From Clusia tigrina (lineage: Eukaryota > Arthropoda > Insecta > Diptera > Clusiidae): DNA of 64,000 bases. Below are positions 37,525 to 49,241 of the stretch, one piece after another; the first letter of the stretch is position 1; every line of letters begins with the position of its first letter. A model generated the notes under the pieces. It ran no database searches. It was not told the DNA's origin and saw only the letters and a program-made list of their open reading frames with translations. The stretch lies in contig OV050031.1 of the NCBI GenBank assembly GCA_920105625.2, positions 1,529,501-1,593,500 of the forward strand, written 5' to 3'. The position numbers and the translations under genes are program-made.

Positions 37525-38060
37525 GAGGGAAACGTGGCCTTTGTCTGAATGTTCCGATATCTTGTGAATGGCTTTGCAGCGTCAATATAATTCATATCAA
37601 ATTTGATCCAAGAATTTGGCATAGGTCCTAAGTTTTATACATGTATCAGTAAGGGCGTGGTTCTCAAAATGTACCGCCAATTTTTGTTTTGTGTTTTATA
37701 CTAGCACTCCGAACCTTTGTATGAAGCTTTGGTGATAAATTTTGCATAGGGGGCCACAGAAATGAGTATTGGATAATTGTGGCTGTAGTACGAATCTGGC
37801 CATAATATGAATGCATGCTAGTATGGACCCAATATATACTGCAATCAATTTATATTCACATCTCATATATATAGAAGCATAGATAGGGTATTTTTTCAAA
37901 GTGAGGTCCCCAAAGTCCATGATAGGGGAGGGAAGTGTGTCCTTTATCTGTTCGACCCCATTTCTTGTGCTTGGCATTGTAGGGTCAATATACGTACTAA
38001 TATATAATTTCAGCCAAACATATTGTATAGGTCGTAAGGTAGAAAAATATGATATATTTA
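37525..38060. repeat. Diverged ~115-bp direct repeat pair
   Basis: About 37525-37640 and 37925-38040 share, in order, GAGGGAA, CCTTT-TCTG, TCTTGTG--TGGC-TTG-AG, GTCAATATA and ATAGGTC-TAAG. They are same-strand copies 400 bp apart. They may be pieces of the same unnamed repeat that carries GGGCGTGG words. Confidence 0.6.
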
Positions 38061-38249
38061 TCTGTAATTTTTATTAGCTTTCGCTTCAAATTAGGTACGT
38101 CCTTCCAATGGCATCTGCCGGAGCACAATTAAAAAGGAATTTGTTGGACTTTTACTTAAACTTGAATGGAGAATCGATATGGGATTTTTCATATTTGCTC
38201 TCACTTTCCCATAACTACATTCACTTCATGAGTTAAACACTGAATTTTT
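38061..38249. other. Anonymous sequence
   Basis: Nothing was recognised. Confidence 0.4.
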
Positions 38250-38297
38250 AGCTTTATTTCTTTTTAGCTTTATTTCTTTTTAACTTTAATTCTTTTT
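38250..38297. repeat. 16-bp tandem repeat, three units
   Basis: AGCTTTATTTCTTTTT at 38250-38265 and 38266-38281, and AACTTTAATTCTTTTT at 38282-38297. Confidence 0.9.
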
Positions 38298-41240
38298 AAA
38301 GTCATATTAATGAGACTAGTTATATTATATTTATTTATTTCGGGATACCCGAAATGCTTTCCTGCCGCTTCTATTAAGTTAGTCATGCATACAAAGGTCG
38401 AGCTAAATGGTGTGCGATATTTTACGGGACCTGAATTTCCTTTCAAACACAAACTCCACATCAATCATCAATCAAGTGAAATGGAATTTTATAGCACTTT
38501 TATTGGTTATTACTGGCTCTTCATCATTCGCAATGCGCCAGTAGTGAATCACTTTGACAGCTCTTACACCTTTCCGAAGGGAACCAAATAAAATATTTAC
38601 TGAACGTTGTGTGCAATCGTATGAGGAAAAATATGGCAGTTTATCTGTGAAGCGTCTTCCCAGAATAGCTTAAAATACTGCAAAAACCCTTATTTAAGCA
38701 AACAGTTCGTTAAAACGGTTCACATGGGCTGCTGCGACTATGGTTAGGGAACTTATTATCTTAGAACATTTACGAGGAGCGAAAGAAGCATGTTTGGTAA
38801 TTACAGTGCAAATGCAGTTCTTTTCTCTAAGACTTTACTCCTAAGTGTGTACATAATCTACAGCATATTGAGTGAAAGGTCATGTGACATGGCACGGCAA
38901 GTGTGGTGATGAATGTTCTTTTATCCTCTTCCTAAGTGTGTGTACATCAAAGTACAAGGACCATTTAAGGAGACTGACATGCTTGCTTACGAGCAACACA
39001 CCCATTTATTGATAGAACAAAATCAAAGCTGTCGAACAGCGTGTGGCGCGTGGAGCTCCTAGCATATTTCATATACTCCTTGAAAGTTTGAGCACTGATG
39101 ACAAAAGTTGTAATTATTAATCGATAAGAATTTGAAACTTTTTTATATGTATGTACATGAACTTCACATGCCGTACTTAGTTGATCTAGTTAAGTTGAGT
39201 TCATGCTACTCCTGCTTGACTGATGTTTTTCATAACTCGCATCCTTTGTGTCCTCCAATCGATTAGAATAAGTACTGGCGGCCTCTCAGAGCAGAATTGA
39301 AAAACAAGCAATAAACTCAGCACGCTCAACAGTCTGAGTTGATGCATAAATTAGTTTTGTGTTTAATAAGTTTTTATTTAATTCACTTTAAAATTTTGCT
39401 GAATGAATTGCTTCAATTGTTTTAATTTGACTTTGTGCGAGGAACTATCTGAGTTGTGTAGCCCAAGGGATGGAATTGAAGTCGTTCAACCGGTTCACGG
39501 TGGAAGAAAGTTCTGTTGCTGCGTTGTAACCAGTCACTCAACACTTAAACCCCTGATTTCAGCACACTATCCTATTCGACGTAGTACACTAATCTATAGC
39601 ATAGTTTTTTTGTGATTTCTGCTAAAATTCTTGCTTTAATTGCTGGGCGTAAGTGGCAGGTGGCACTAACGACTACCAAACATGCTTACATATTTTAATC
39701 TATGTATGTGTGGCTGTGTGTGGAAGAGTTTCTGCAGTCAAGGAATTGCCCGAACGTGCTTTTGAAATTAGTTTAACCAGCTGTTAGCTTTCCGTAGTAA
39801 TCGGAGTAAACAAACCGTGTTGCCTTGAAGTGTCTTGCGTATCAAACGCCAGTTGTAATAGAAGGAACGTGTAGTAAGAAAAGTGGAAGTTTGTGCAGTA
39901 GGGAATCGAATATAGCTCTGACTAAGAAGTATGAGGGTCAGATTAAATGTTAGTCCTGCAGACAAAAAGCAAGTAATATGAATTCTGTAAATGGAATAAT
40001 CTCCCTTTATACATCTAGGCATTTTATATTCTGTGGAAAGTAAAAGGTCACAAGCTTCATTCATCCAAGGACACCACAGGGGTTTGTTGTTCGTAGGCTT
40101 CGACTGTTGAGTGGTGTGAAGAAACAGGAATAAATCTATAGGTGTGTGCCTCATTTATACCAGCCTGAAAGCAGAGCTTAAATTTTCTTGTCTACACTTT
40201 TCTGGTAGTTTGTAGTCCTGTCTTACCCTGAGAGGATCCACTGCATTGATTGTCACTAACTTAAAGCATCGTAAAAGGAAATACATGTTTCGTCATATGT
40301 TTTGTTGTCATTTGATTACACTCCTTGGAGTTCACAAGAGCATAAGCACATATTAATCTGCTGCGATGCATTCAATTTCTTTTGGAGAGCACACCTTCTC
40401 GCAAGTTATCGTGACGGATATTTTGGATTTATCTCCAGTACAGGAAGATGACTGATTCTCTTGGTGACCCGGCTTATCTTTTCAATCATCTGTGCAATTG
40501 CCTCTTTTGTGCCCGTCTCTGCCATGACCTTCACGAAGCTTGTCGTCAAAGGAGCTACACTCATCTTGAAATTCTCTGTTCTACTTCCGGACATTACTGA
40601 GTTCTTTCGAGATATTCGTGGAAGTGAGTTAATTGCAATTTCGAAATGTATCACATAATTCAAGAATCGAAATTATACCTTTTTCCGTCTGTACTTCCAA
40701 TACAGAAGCATCTATTTTCATCAGCGATTATTCGCATTCAAAATTTTCTGATCAAATTATAACGTATAAATACGTGTAACAAGTATATATATAATTCTTA
40801 TGAAAGTCTACTTTAGAATACTGCTGCGTCTATCCATTTCGCTAATATTAATTGTTTAAGTCCGTTATGTATGCTGCCTGATAGACTGAGTTAGATTCTC
40901 TCATATCACATATCTTTGCCCAGTTTTGAAAACCCCAATATCCTATCTGAATGACCTAGAACCTACTACAGATCCTAGAATGAACGAAGAATTTCTCGTT
41001 ATAAATTCACATCATACCCATCAAAATCCTAAAGATTATGTTACCATATGTTGGGGTCCTATAAAACAGACGGCAGAAGATCCACCATTTCTATAGTCTG
41101 AGTTTCTCTAAATAAGTAGTCTCTGTTTACAATCAATCTAGTATGCATCTGCAGAAATGCTGTCTCTTATTTATGGTTATAATGGATGAGGTAAGATTGC
41201 GAACAGTAGTCAGCATCGGGGCATTATTTAAATTATCCTT
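38298..41240. other. Anonymous sequence
   Basis: No transposon or RNA gene was recognised. One open region at 40406-40663 is listed separately. Confidence 0.45.
40406..40663 (-). CDS. Unassigned open region, doubtful
   Basis: The minus strand is open for about 85 codons ending IEKISRVTKRISHLPVLEIN, PKYPSR and stop, with higher G+C than the flanks. The plus strand is also open for much of it, and GAAGTGAGTT near 40621 resembles a plus-strand 5' splice site. I recognise no domain on either strand. It could be a terminal exon, a transposon ORF1 piece or chance. Confidence 0.15.
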   Translation of the reverse strand: MNYVIHFEIAINSLPRISRKNSVMSGSRTENFKMSVAPLTTSFVKVMAETGTKEAIAQMIEKISRVTKRISHLPVLEINPKYPSR

Positions 41241-41252
41241 TTCCCTACAATG

Positions 41253-42417
41253 GACTACATGACTTCTGCTCTAGAGTTTACAGCTAGAATTCCAACTCTC
41301 TATACAACCAGGGAAGATCAGGGGCGTGTGTCTTCTCGGAAGGCTTGCAGGCAAGATAGTCATATCGGCTGCCTGACGCATGCAGCGTCTCTCAGGCCGA
41401 CATCTATGCAATTGGGAGAGCGGCCAGGCTGATACAAAGTAGTACAATTCGACCTTCGAAATCACTATCTGTGTGGATAGTCAGGCAGCGCTTAAGGCAA
41501 TATAATCCAAGCCAGTTAAGCCGAAATTGGTAATGAAATGTCGTACCTCGCCACTGAAGATTGGACCCCACAAGGTCTCACTTTGCTGGGTTCCCGGACA
41601 TAGCAATATAGAAAGGAATGAATTAGCGGACCAGATGGCCAGAAGAGGCTCTGAAATGGACATTAACGAAGCAGATACCTGAATACAAATCCCGATATGT
41701 GAACTGTTTAGGAGCATTAGATGAATTCACTATTGCGGTGACAAACAACTTATGGACTAATCGTGATGACTGTGAAGGCTCACGGGCCTTATGGCCTAGG
41801 TTAGACATGAGGAGAACGAAGGTTATGTTAGGGCTCAACAAACCTGCAGTAAGTGTGCTTGCGGGGGTCATTACCGGGCACTGGGCTATCTCACCAATGC
41901 TTCAACGTTGGCGTATTCCATCGAGCGGGGCTATGCAGGAGTTGCCATGATGAACAAGGGATAGAATCGTTTCCTCACTTTTTATGTTAATGTCCAACAC
42001 TACAGTTGAAACGATTTCAATGTTTGGGGTCACGCTGTCCTTGCGCTGACTATCAGCATCCCAAATATGGGAACTTTCTAGTCAGTGCTTGAACGGCGCC
42101 ACACCGTGGTATCACAATGGGCCATTATGTGTGCTCAAGTGTGCTTTTCGCAAACTGGGCGGCCACTCCTACCTACCTACCTTGGGGTCACGCTTCTTTA
42201 CAAGCTTGACAGAAATAACGAAGGTGGACTGATCGGATCTCCTCACTTTCATCTGGAAAACCAAATGGTTTAATAGGAATGGTACTTCCAATGTATACTG
42301 AAATCGAGGGTAAGGACGAGTATGCCTCCTCTTGGCATTTTTGAAGGCAGTCACAATGGACATAGATGTCTCCGAGTGGAAGTGCGGATACCGTATCGGC
42401 ACACGCCTAACCTAACC
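41253..42417 (+). mobile_element. Non-LTR family D 3' fragment, host of a nested insertion
   Basis: TTCCCTACAATG at 41241-41252 and 42418-42429 is a perfect 12-bp target-site duplication that bounds the element. About 1.0 kb of its own sequence remains. It holds the ORF2 end in broken frames: RLPDACSVSQADIYAI (RNase H start), DSQAALKAI, KVSLCWVPGHSNIERNELAD, LWPRLDMRRTKVMLGLNKP and GVITGHWAI, then the knuckle CRSCHDEQGIESFPHFLC. A 3' UTR with TCACAATGGACATAGATGTC and a CCTAACCTAACC tail follow. It is interrupted at 42037-42181 by a family A stub. Confidence 0.85.
42037..42181 (+). mobile_element. 145-bp family A 3' stub nested in family D
   Basis: TTGGGGTCACGCT at 42024-42036 and 42182-42194 is a perfect 13-bp target-site duplication made of the host element's own sequence. 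The insert is the last part of family A, including GTGGTATCACAATGGGCC and the CCTACCTACC tail. It splits the host's LGSRFFTSL-coding end. Confidence 0.9.
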
Positions 42418-42429
42418 TTCCCTACAATG

Positions 42430-44904
42430 TGTCTACATATAGTGGTATTATTTACAATGACCATGGTATTATTTACAAACCACTGTCGCAATACATAAAG
42501 CATACTCGTAAAAGGTGTGGCGAACCGCGCTCTGGGGGCGGTGTTTCTATCACTATCCTTCATCCTACTTCATGCTCTGAAATAGTCTCCAGAAGTCAAA
42601 AATCATCACTAACTTATTTAACTTTAGTAGGTTTTTTGGCTTGTACTTTACACGATAATGAATTATGTCTTAAACTTGTGTTAGTGCAGGATACTATCCT
42701 TCAACTGAATACTCGTATAACCCCTTCATTCATTTCTTATCGCTGGATAGAGTCGTGTATTTGACAGAGGCAAACTGCAACATTTGCAAATTATCTCTGC
42801 ACATGCTTCCGACAGCTCCAGACACACATACGCGCACTACTCTAATTCAATTTGCAATTTGAGCGTCGGAATTTCTGGAGCATGAAACAATTTCCCTGTC
42901 CTTTTCGTCTGTGTGCGTTTTTCGCGTATTTCGTCTTTCGCATACGCACACGCATGCCGAAAGTATGGTGTAAAACAATTGTGAGTCTGTAAAATTGCAC
43001 ACATCTATGCGAATAAAACCGTTCCCAATTCCTCCAAGTAACTGAAGCATTCTCGAACTGTAGCCTTGCACTTGTGTTGCAAAATGGCCATGGTTGTGCA
43101 TTCTGTGTGTCTGAGATTTTGCGAGCAAAAATTGAATTAGAGTGTCTGAAGCGACGGTGCACGTTTACAGCCACATTTGATGCTTGAACTTTTCAGCGAC
43201 GCATTTAAAACTTTAGTTTTAGCGTGTCATTAAAGTACAATTTGTCAGAAGATTTCATACGCAGCTCGGAAGTGTCACAGTTTCACCTTTTAAATGTAAA
43301 GTTGCATTATCACCAAAGCAACCCCCAAAATGCAAATAATTTATATTCACTAACTTCAACAGCCACTTGGCAAATTTACGACAATACTGCAAACAAGACT
43401 ATGGCAAATGCTGCAAAACTTTCGCCTGGGCAGGTCGAGATGCGCTCCACCGTTCAGGAATCATAAAATCTACCTTATTTCTCGAATAAAATGAATGAAA
43501 TAAAACCGAAGCGAAACGAAAATAATGCAAACTCCAAACCTATCCGAGCATAGTTAATTTGCTTCAAGGGGATAGATACTCGCACTGTTGGAGATACAGT
43601 GACGTGGATGAAAATGGCGTCAGTTCAAATTTTAAATAAATATGCAATCAAAAAGGAATTATTTCTGAAAGATGTGGAATCGGCTTCCAAAGTATATCAG
43701 AGTGGCGTTATCACATTCAGTTGCCACAATGTCAAGAAAGTCACGCGAAACTACAAAATACAAACTGGAGAAAATGATGCAATATTCGGTCGAATACACC
43801 ACTACAACAGAGGAATGGACAAAATGTAAGACCGTAGTAGGACAAAAATGTAAAAGTGAAGTTAGAGTCAAATTTAATCGATTTGAAGAATTTTCAGAGT
43901 TGATCACAAATAAGAGTCGTTCATGCAATGGATTGAGTAAGTCCTCAATTTCATGGGAATAAATAGGCGTTGTATTTCCATTCGATGATCCCACAGCGGA
44001 ACCTTCCATTTTAGTTGGCCTCTAATGTCATGCTCTCAGTGAGGCATCTGCAGTTTCATTAATAATCCAATAAAGAATTTCCCCATCCAATTCAACCTTC
44101 AACCTTCAGTTAAGTCATTTATTGCCATTGCACTGCGATTTTTAATTACGTTAAAAGTAAATTTCAAATTTCCATTTGGAATAATTTAAAATTTTCCGAC
44201 TGTTTGGACACTGCCACCGTAAACTAATTTCAACATGAAATTTGTTCTTTCATCCAAATAAACGCTCTGTTCTAAATCATTACACAATACGTATGCTATA
44301 GTCATGAAGCCAGTCAATTTGGTATCAGATGCGAAACTTTGAGTGGGGTAGTTATTAGGTTAGGTTGCGCCGCGCTGCGCTGCGCTGTGCTGTGCTGGGC
44401 TGCCAGTTTGCTCCACAAGTGCTTGGAATTCCTCTCACAATTCCACTTAATTATAACAAATTAAATTTCATAGGTTTGTGTAGTTGTGGTGTATAGAGAT
44501 GTAATTGGAGTGCGTCGGTATATTTGTCTGTGTAAACGCACTCGTACACTTGGAATTTAATGTTGCCTCTGTTTTTCATAATCTATGGTTATGCGAGCAA
44601 TTGCGTGCGACCCCAAAATGTCTTCTTCTGCACACTAGCAAAGCATCTTTGTCGAACTGAGTTTATAGCGCACGAAACTAACTTTAATAATCAGAGCTTA
44701 AAGTTATATAAAAGAAAAGGTTTCCATAAAATTTTAGTTCCTCGGAAGGATACAATTTGCAGATCTCCCATCACACTTCATTTTAGGATCAAACAATTAC
44801 AGTATCAATCCATGTTCCTGGAAAACAACTTAAGTGTAGTTTTCCTATTGGGGATAAGTCAAGTGCTCATGTGTTGATGGTGTATTAGAAGATTTCTACA
44901 TTAC
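42430..44904. other. Anonymous sequence
   Basis: Overlapping frames of 90-115 codons on both strands around 42.8-44.0 kb look like nothing known and shadow one another. No transposon was recognised. Confidence 0.45.
44366..44403. repeat. GC-rich (GCGCT)n-type pentanucleotide repeat
   Basis: GCGCTGCGCTGCGCTGTGCT and neighbours form about seven imperfect 5-base units directly after TTAGGTTAGGTT. It is unusually GC-rich for this window. Confidence 0.85.
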
Positions 44905-45740
44905 CATGTCCTTTAGGATGCCCAACCACTGCAGAGTTTTTCAGCCAGAGGTTGCGGCTATAGAGGCAGCACTGTCTTGGCTAAAGAAGAAGAAAGTATC
45001 TGGACATGATATTTGCATTCTATCCCACAGCCAAGCAGCTTTGCGCTCCCTGGATTCGGCTATTATCACCTCAAAAGCCGTCAAGAGTTGACGCAAATCT
45101 TTAGACGAGATAGCAGACTCGTATAGACCCGTCTGCATCTGTGCTGGATTCCTGGCCACAGAGATATTCCAGGGAATTGTAAGGCGGATGAACTTGCCCG
45201 TGGTGCATTACCATACCGATTGAACTAGATAGGTCGAACTTCGGTATTCCTATTGCCACAAGTAAGCTCTTGATAAATACAATATCCTTAGACACTCAAG
45301 GCAGGCGCTGGTCTGAATTTTCAAAATGTAAAATAGTTAGACAAACCTGGCCAGAGATAAATGTCAAGCGCTGAAAGGACCTAGTGTCTCTAAATAGACA
45401 AAGTATAGGTTCCGTGATTAGCGTCCTAACGGGACACTGGACTCTGGACACTCGCGGGTGTAGGCTTGCGATTGCTTCTAACGACTTCTGCAGCAGTTGC
45501 ATGCACGAGGAGAAGGAAGAGTCCATTGTCCACCTGTTATGCATGTGTCCAGCGTTGCCCAGAAGGAGGCGCACTTTCCTCGGCTACTACTTTCTGGACT
45601 CTTTGGAACATATCTCAAATGAAAAGATTAGCCCCATCAACTGCTTCATTAAAAGGTCCAAATCGGTGGGCATTTGTTTTGAATACTCTCACAAAGGGAC
45701 CTATGTAAGGACATCAAATAAAGTCATCTGCCAATAGGCA
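44905..45740 (+). pseudogene. Family A-like ORF2 remnant with frameshifts
   Basis: The first frame reads the start of RNase H (HCRVFQPEVAAIEAALSWLK, then CILSHSQAALRSLDS), where the catalytic Asp of the DSQAA motif is His (codon 45026-45028). After a frameshift the second frame gives LCWIPGHRDIPGNCKADELA near 45140-45200. After more breaks, from 45384 the frame gives VLTGHWTLDT and the knuckle CSSCMHEEKEESIVHLLCMC. RRRRTFLGYYFLDSLEHIS then continues to a stop at 45735-45737. No recognisable family A 3' UTR follows, so the 3' end is also lost. This is an older copy than that at 4.1 kb. Confidence 0.8.
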
Positions 45741-48090
45741 AGTGAGTGGATACGCGGTTTGTTTGTACATTAGACACAGGAGTCCACACAGAAGTATATT
45801 GCTATGGAGCGTGAAATTTCATATCCTGAATTTAACATCTTTAAAAGTAGTTGTCTTCGACTATTTCTGAGAATGTCACAGCGACATCGGTTGTCAAAGA
45901 AGCTAAAATTGTTTAAATTGCTTTACTATGCTATATCCCGGTATAAAATTTTTAAATTTAAACATTTATTCTTTTAGTAATTATTTAAAATAAGATTTTG
46001 TTTTTAATTCACAAAATCTTGAAATATCCCCTGACTTGGCTGACAACAACTACTGACTTGACTACAAGTTAGATGCTGGGCAGGAAACACAATAAAATAC
46101 CGTCTGCCTGCTCTACTGGTGTAGTGGTGACAATAAGAAACAAGCTACACTAACAATCAAACCAAGGACGAAACAACAAATTACAAGCATAAACATTTCC
46201 ATGCCGCCAGAAGAAAGTGATTCTCAACAGAGAACAGAAAAAGCTACATTTGTGGAATTGTAACGAAATTAAGCACACTTAGAGAAGGAGTTCCTAACGC
46301 GTGTACCTTTTTTGTGTGCCATGATGATTCCTTATTTCAATCAGTGGCGTTTCTTTTGGCTAAACATTTGCACGTTTTTAGCAGTGTCTACGCAGCAGTT
46401 TCCAGCACCGACGTTGCCTCCATGAATGTGAGCATGGCCCTTTTTCGTGTACCGAAACGAGGGAAATACCACCCATAAAGAATTAATTATAAGTCAAAAC
46501 GAGCAATAAATCAAGAAGGTTTTTTAAATTTTTATAAAAAGCATTCAAAAGGGTGCGTTTCTCTCCAACAATTGACACAAGAAAGCAATCGCACACACTT
46601 CCTGAATTGAAAAAGAGATCCGGAAGCTGCGGTAATTGTGTTATTTCAAATCATCGCAAATGAAGTGCGTGTGCGTTGGAACATCCTTTGTGCTGGAATT
46701 CTCCGTTCAATGGTGTAGCAACGAACTAGCAATAAAATTCATGTTTAACAATGGCCACAAATTCTGTTGCCCAGGTTGGGGCTGCTCTCTCCCCAAACTT
46801 AAGGAGAATTTATTTCTTTAGAGGGACATTTGAAAGTGTGGGTTATTTACTCTTTGGAAACTGCTGTAAAAGGACATTTAATATGGCTTTTACACTTTAA
46901 TTGAAAAGTACATATTAAATAAAGTTCGATCCAACACTGAATTGTGTCAAGAAATTCAAAGCAAGTGGTTTCGTAATTGAGCTTTGATTAAAACAGGTAA
47001 ATTTCGCAGCAGTTCACTTTGGAAATTGTTTACAAAATTTAGTTTATTTGTTTAACAACATTTGTACATTGTTTCTTATTAATAGTGATATTGAATTGTT
47101 CTTCGAATATTAGAAAACAACTCTTTAATTATTCAGAAAGTTTCTTAACTGCAAAGTCACTTTATATTCCGCCCCACCTGGAAGTGTTCTGACAGATTTT
47201 GTTATACTTCACAATCTTCATCAGGTCGAAATTTCCTGGCATGTGGTGCAACGTCTGCTTGAAATATCCTCTTCTACGACTTGCTTTGCAGTTAACCCCA
47301 AACAAAGGACTGCAATAAAATAAATTTAAACACTTTTCAGCTGGGAGCAGCTTTTTTGCTAGTTGGCAGATTGTTTATCCGCCCACTTGCCCTGAACTTG
47401 ATAAAGAAGATTGCGCTTAAGTGGTCATATTAATTTTAAACTGACAACAGCAGAAAATTACAGAAACTGCTAAAAACTACCAAAAAACTAGAAACGAGGC
47501 AGGCGAGAAGCAGCGGCAAACTTAAAAGTCCGGAAAATTTCCCAAAAGCCCAATAAAAAGTGATTGTACTCTTACATGCCGTGCAGCAGCACAGTTTATG
47601 TTGCAAGTTAGCTCTTTATTTAAACATGCTCGACTGCAGCCTGGCAAAATGCGGAAGTGTCAAAGCTAATTGCAGTTGAAGTGTAATTAAAGTTGCTGCT
47701 CCCATTTCTGCAGCCTGATGATATTAACTCAGTTACCAGGGCTGGAATTTTTCCTCCCTCCAGTCTTCATTTTAACATGGTGTTTATGCTAACTTATGGC
47801 CAAGATATCTCGTAAATTTACAGATATTAAATACAGCAATACTATTAATAATGATTTCTGGAAAACAATATCAAGAGCTGATTAATAATACGAAACAGTT
47901 TATTGAGATACAGAACAGAATATTGAGACCCAGCTTCTCACTAGAATAGTAAGATAGCTTATAAAAAACTTTCAAACCTGGTACTTCGTTCCTTCGACCC
48001 TTTCCACAGGGTCCGAAGCGCTTAACTTTTTATTCAAATAAGTTTTAAGGGAAGTGTGTAAATAATAGTCCAAATTGATTTGGAAAAACC
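45741..48090. other. Anonymous sequence
   Basis: Nothing was recognised. Confidence 0.45.
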
Positions 48091-48100
48091 GCATCAAATT

Positions 48101-48380
48101 AGGTTAGGCTAGGTAGGAGTGGCCCCTCAGTTTCCCAAAAGCACACTTGAGCACACCTAATGGCCCATTGTGATACCACGGTGTGGCGCCGTTCAAGCAC
48201 TGACTACAAAGTTCCCTTACTTGGGATGGTGATAGTCAGCGCAAGGACAGCGCCAGGAAAGGCACGACTCCCCCGTCATGTTGCAGGAAACCATCCTGAT
48301 ACTTTGATGAACCTTGTCCTAATATTAAAGGATGACAGCTCTGTCCGGCTTGTAAGAAATAGGGCACCAAAGATGCAAAC
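48101..48380 (-). mobile_element. 280-bp 3' end of non-LTR subfamily A2
   Basis: GCATCAAATT at 48091-48100 and 48381-48390 is a perfect 10-bp target-site duplication. On the minus strand the insert gives the intact last codons of ORF2 (FGALFLTSRTELSSFNIRTR, FIKVSGWFPAT, stop). A 3' UTR with GGTATCACAATGGGCCATTA and a tail of CCTACC and AACCT follow. It is the longest of the A2 ends here and shows which frame the shorter ones come from. Confidence 0.9.
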
Positions 48381-48390
48381 GCATCAAATT

Positions 48391-48684
48391 GAAACCATTA
48401 AAATCCGTTGTCCTCTCATATATCGGTCCATAATTGTAAATGCCAATTCTTAATATTGATAAATATCTACTATCAGCAGTTTATTTTTCAAAGAACCATA
48501 GAACCGCCAGATGGAAATTGATACCTTCAACTGAATCAACCTAGAGAAAGCTCGGTATTATTCCGTCATCCTAAATTGTCCTTCAGATATCAATTGTAAT
48601 AAAATTTCTTTGAGTTTACACAGTTTCTTTACAGTGATCGCCTCAGGGAGTAACTTCTTGGATGTAAGCGACTCTGGGAGGTGC
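48391..48684. other. Anonymous sequence
   Basis: Nothing was recognised. Confidence 0.4.
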
Positions 48685-48801
48685 GGATATATTATTGCGG
48701 AGATATTGTTCCGGAGATATTGTTGTGGATATATTATTGTGGATACTCGTATATTGTTGCTGATATATTGTCGCGGAGATATTGTTGTGGATCTATTATT
48801 G
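48685..48801. repeat. ~15-bp minisatellite, about eight units
   Basis: Units vary around GGATATATTATTGT and GGAGATATTGTTGT, some with insertions such as ACTCGTA. They are degenerate and all on the same strand. Confidence 0.85.
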
Positions 48802-49020
48802 AACGGATCTAAAATATAATATATCTAATGATATTTCTATAGGTCTGTACCAACTTCAATTAGAGGCTGTTAATAAATCCAAAATAATGCTCTCTGATGA
48901 AACCATTGTTATCTTTAATCTTAATCTTGAAGGACTTATATGAAAGCATCTGAGTTGTATATATAGAATAAAACTTGACTATTGCCAAACTGTGTAATAA
49001 ACAAAATCAGTCCATTCTCT
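48802..49020. other. Anonymous sequence
   Basis: Nothing was recognised. Confidence 0.4.
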
Positions 49021-49241
49021 AGTAGGTAGTTAGGTAGGGCAGCCGCATCACCAATAACCAGTGATGCCACTTAGACCACCAGTATGGTCCGTTGTGAGCC
49101 GCGGATGCGAGGCATGGCTACGCTTCTCCCTCCAGATTGAACCAACCTGAGCCTTTTACAAAGCGAAGAAGGCGGTTAACACCTGACTTACATAGACCAT
49201 CTATACTTGTTAAGAAGTGGGATCATGCGGCAGAAATCATG
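49021..49241 (-). mobile_element. 3' end of a family C-like non-LTR element
   Basis: The minus strand encodes the end of ORF2: FLTSIDGLCKSGVNRLLRFV, KGSGWFNLEGEA, stop. A 3' UTR follows with GGCTCACAACGGACCATACT and GGTGGTCTAAGTGGC, closely matching family C. The tail is CCTACCTAACTACCTACT. No clear target-site duplication was found, so the 5' limit is approximate. Confidence 0.75.

Noticed and set aside
39768..40154. 128-codon minus-strand frame, considered as a LINE ORF2 linker because of PWMNEAC
   Set aside because: No flanking endonuclease or reverse transcriptase motif. The single short resemblance is not enough.
43599..44009. Overlapping plus and minus frames of 76-116 codons
   Set aside because: Three frames shadow each other and none has a recognisable motif, splice context or promoter.
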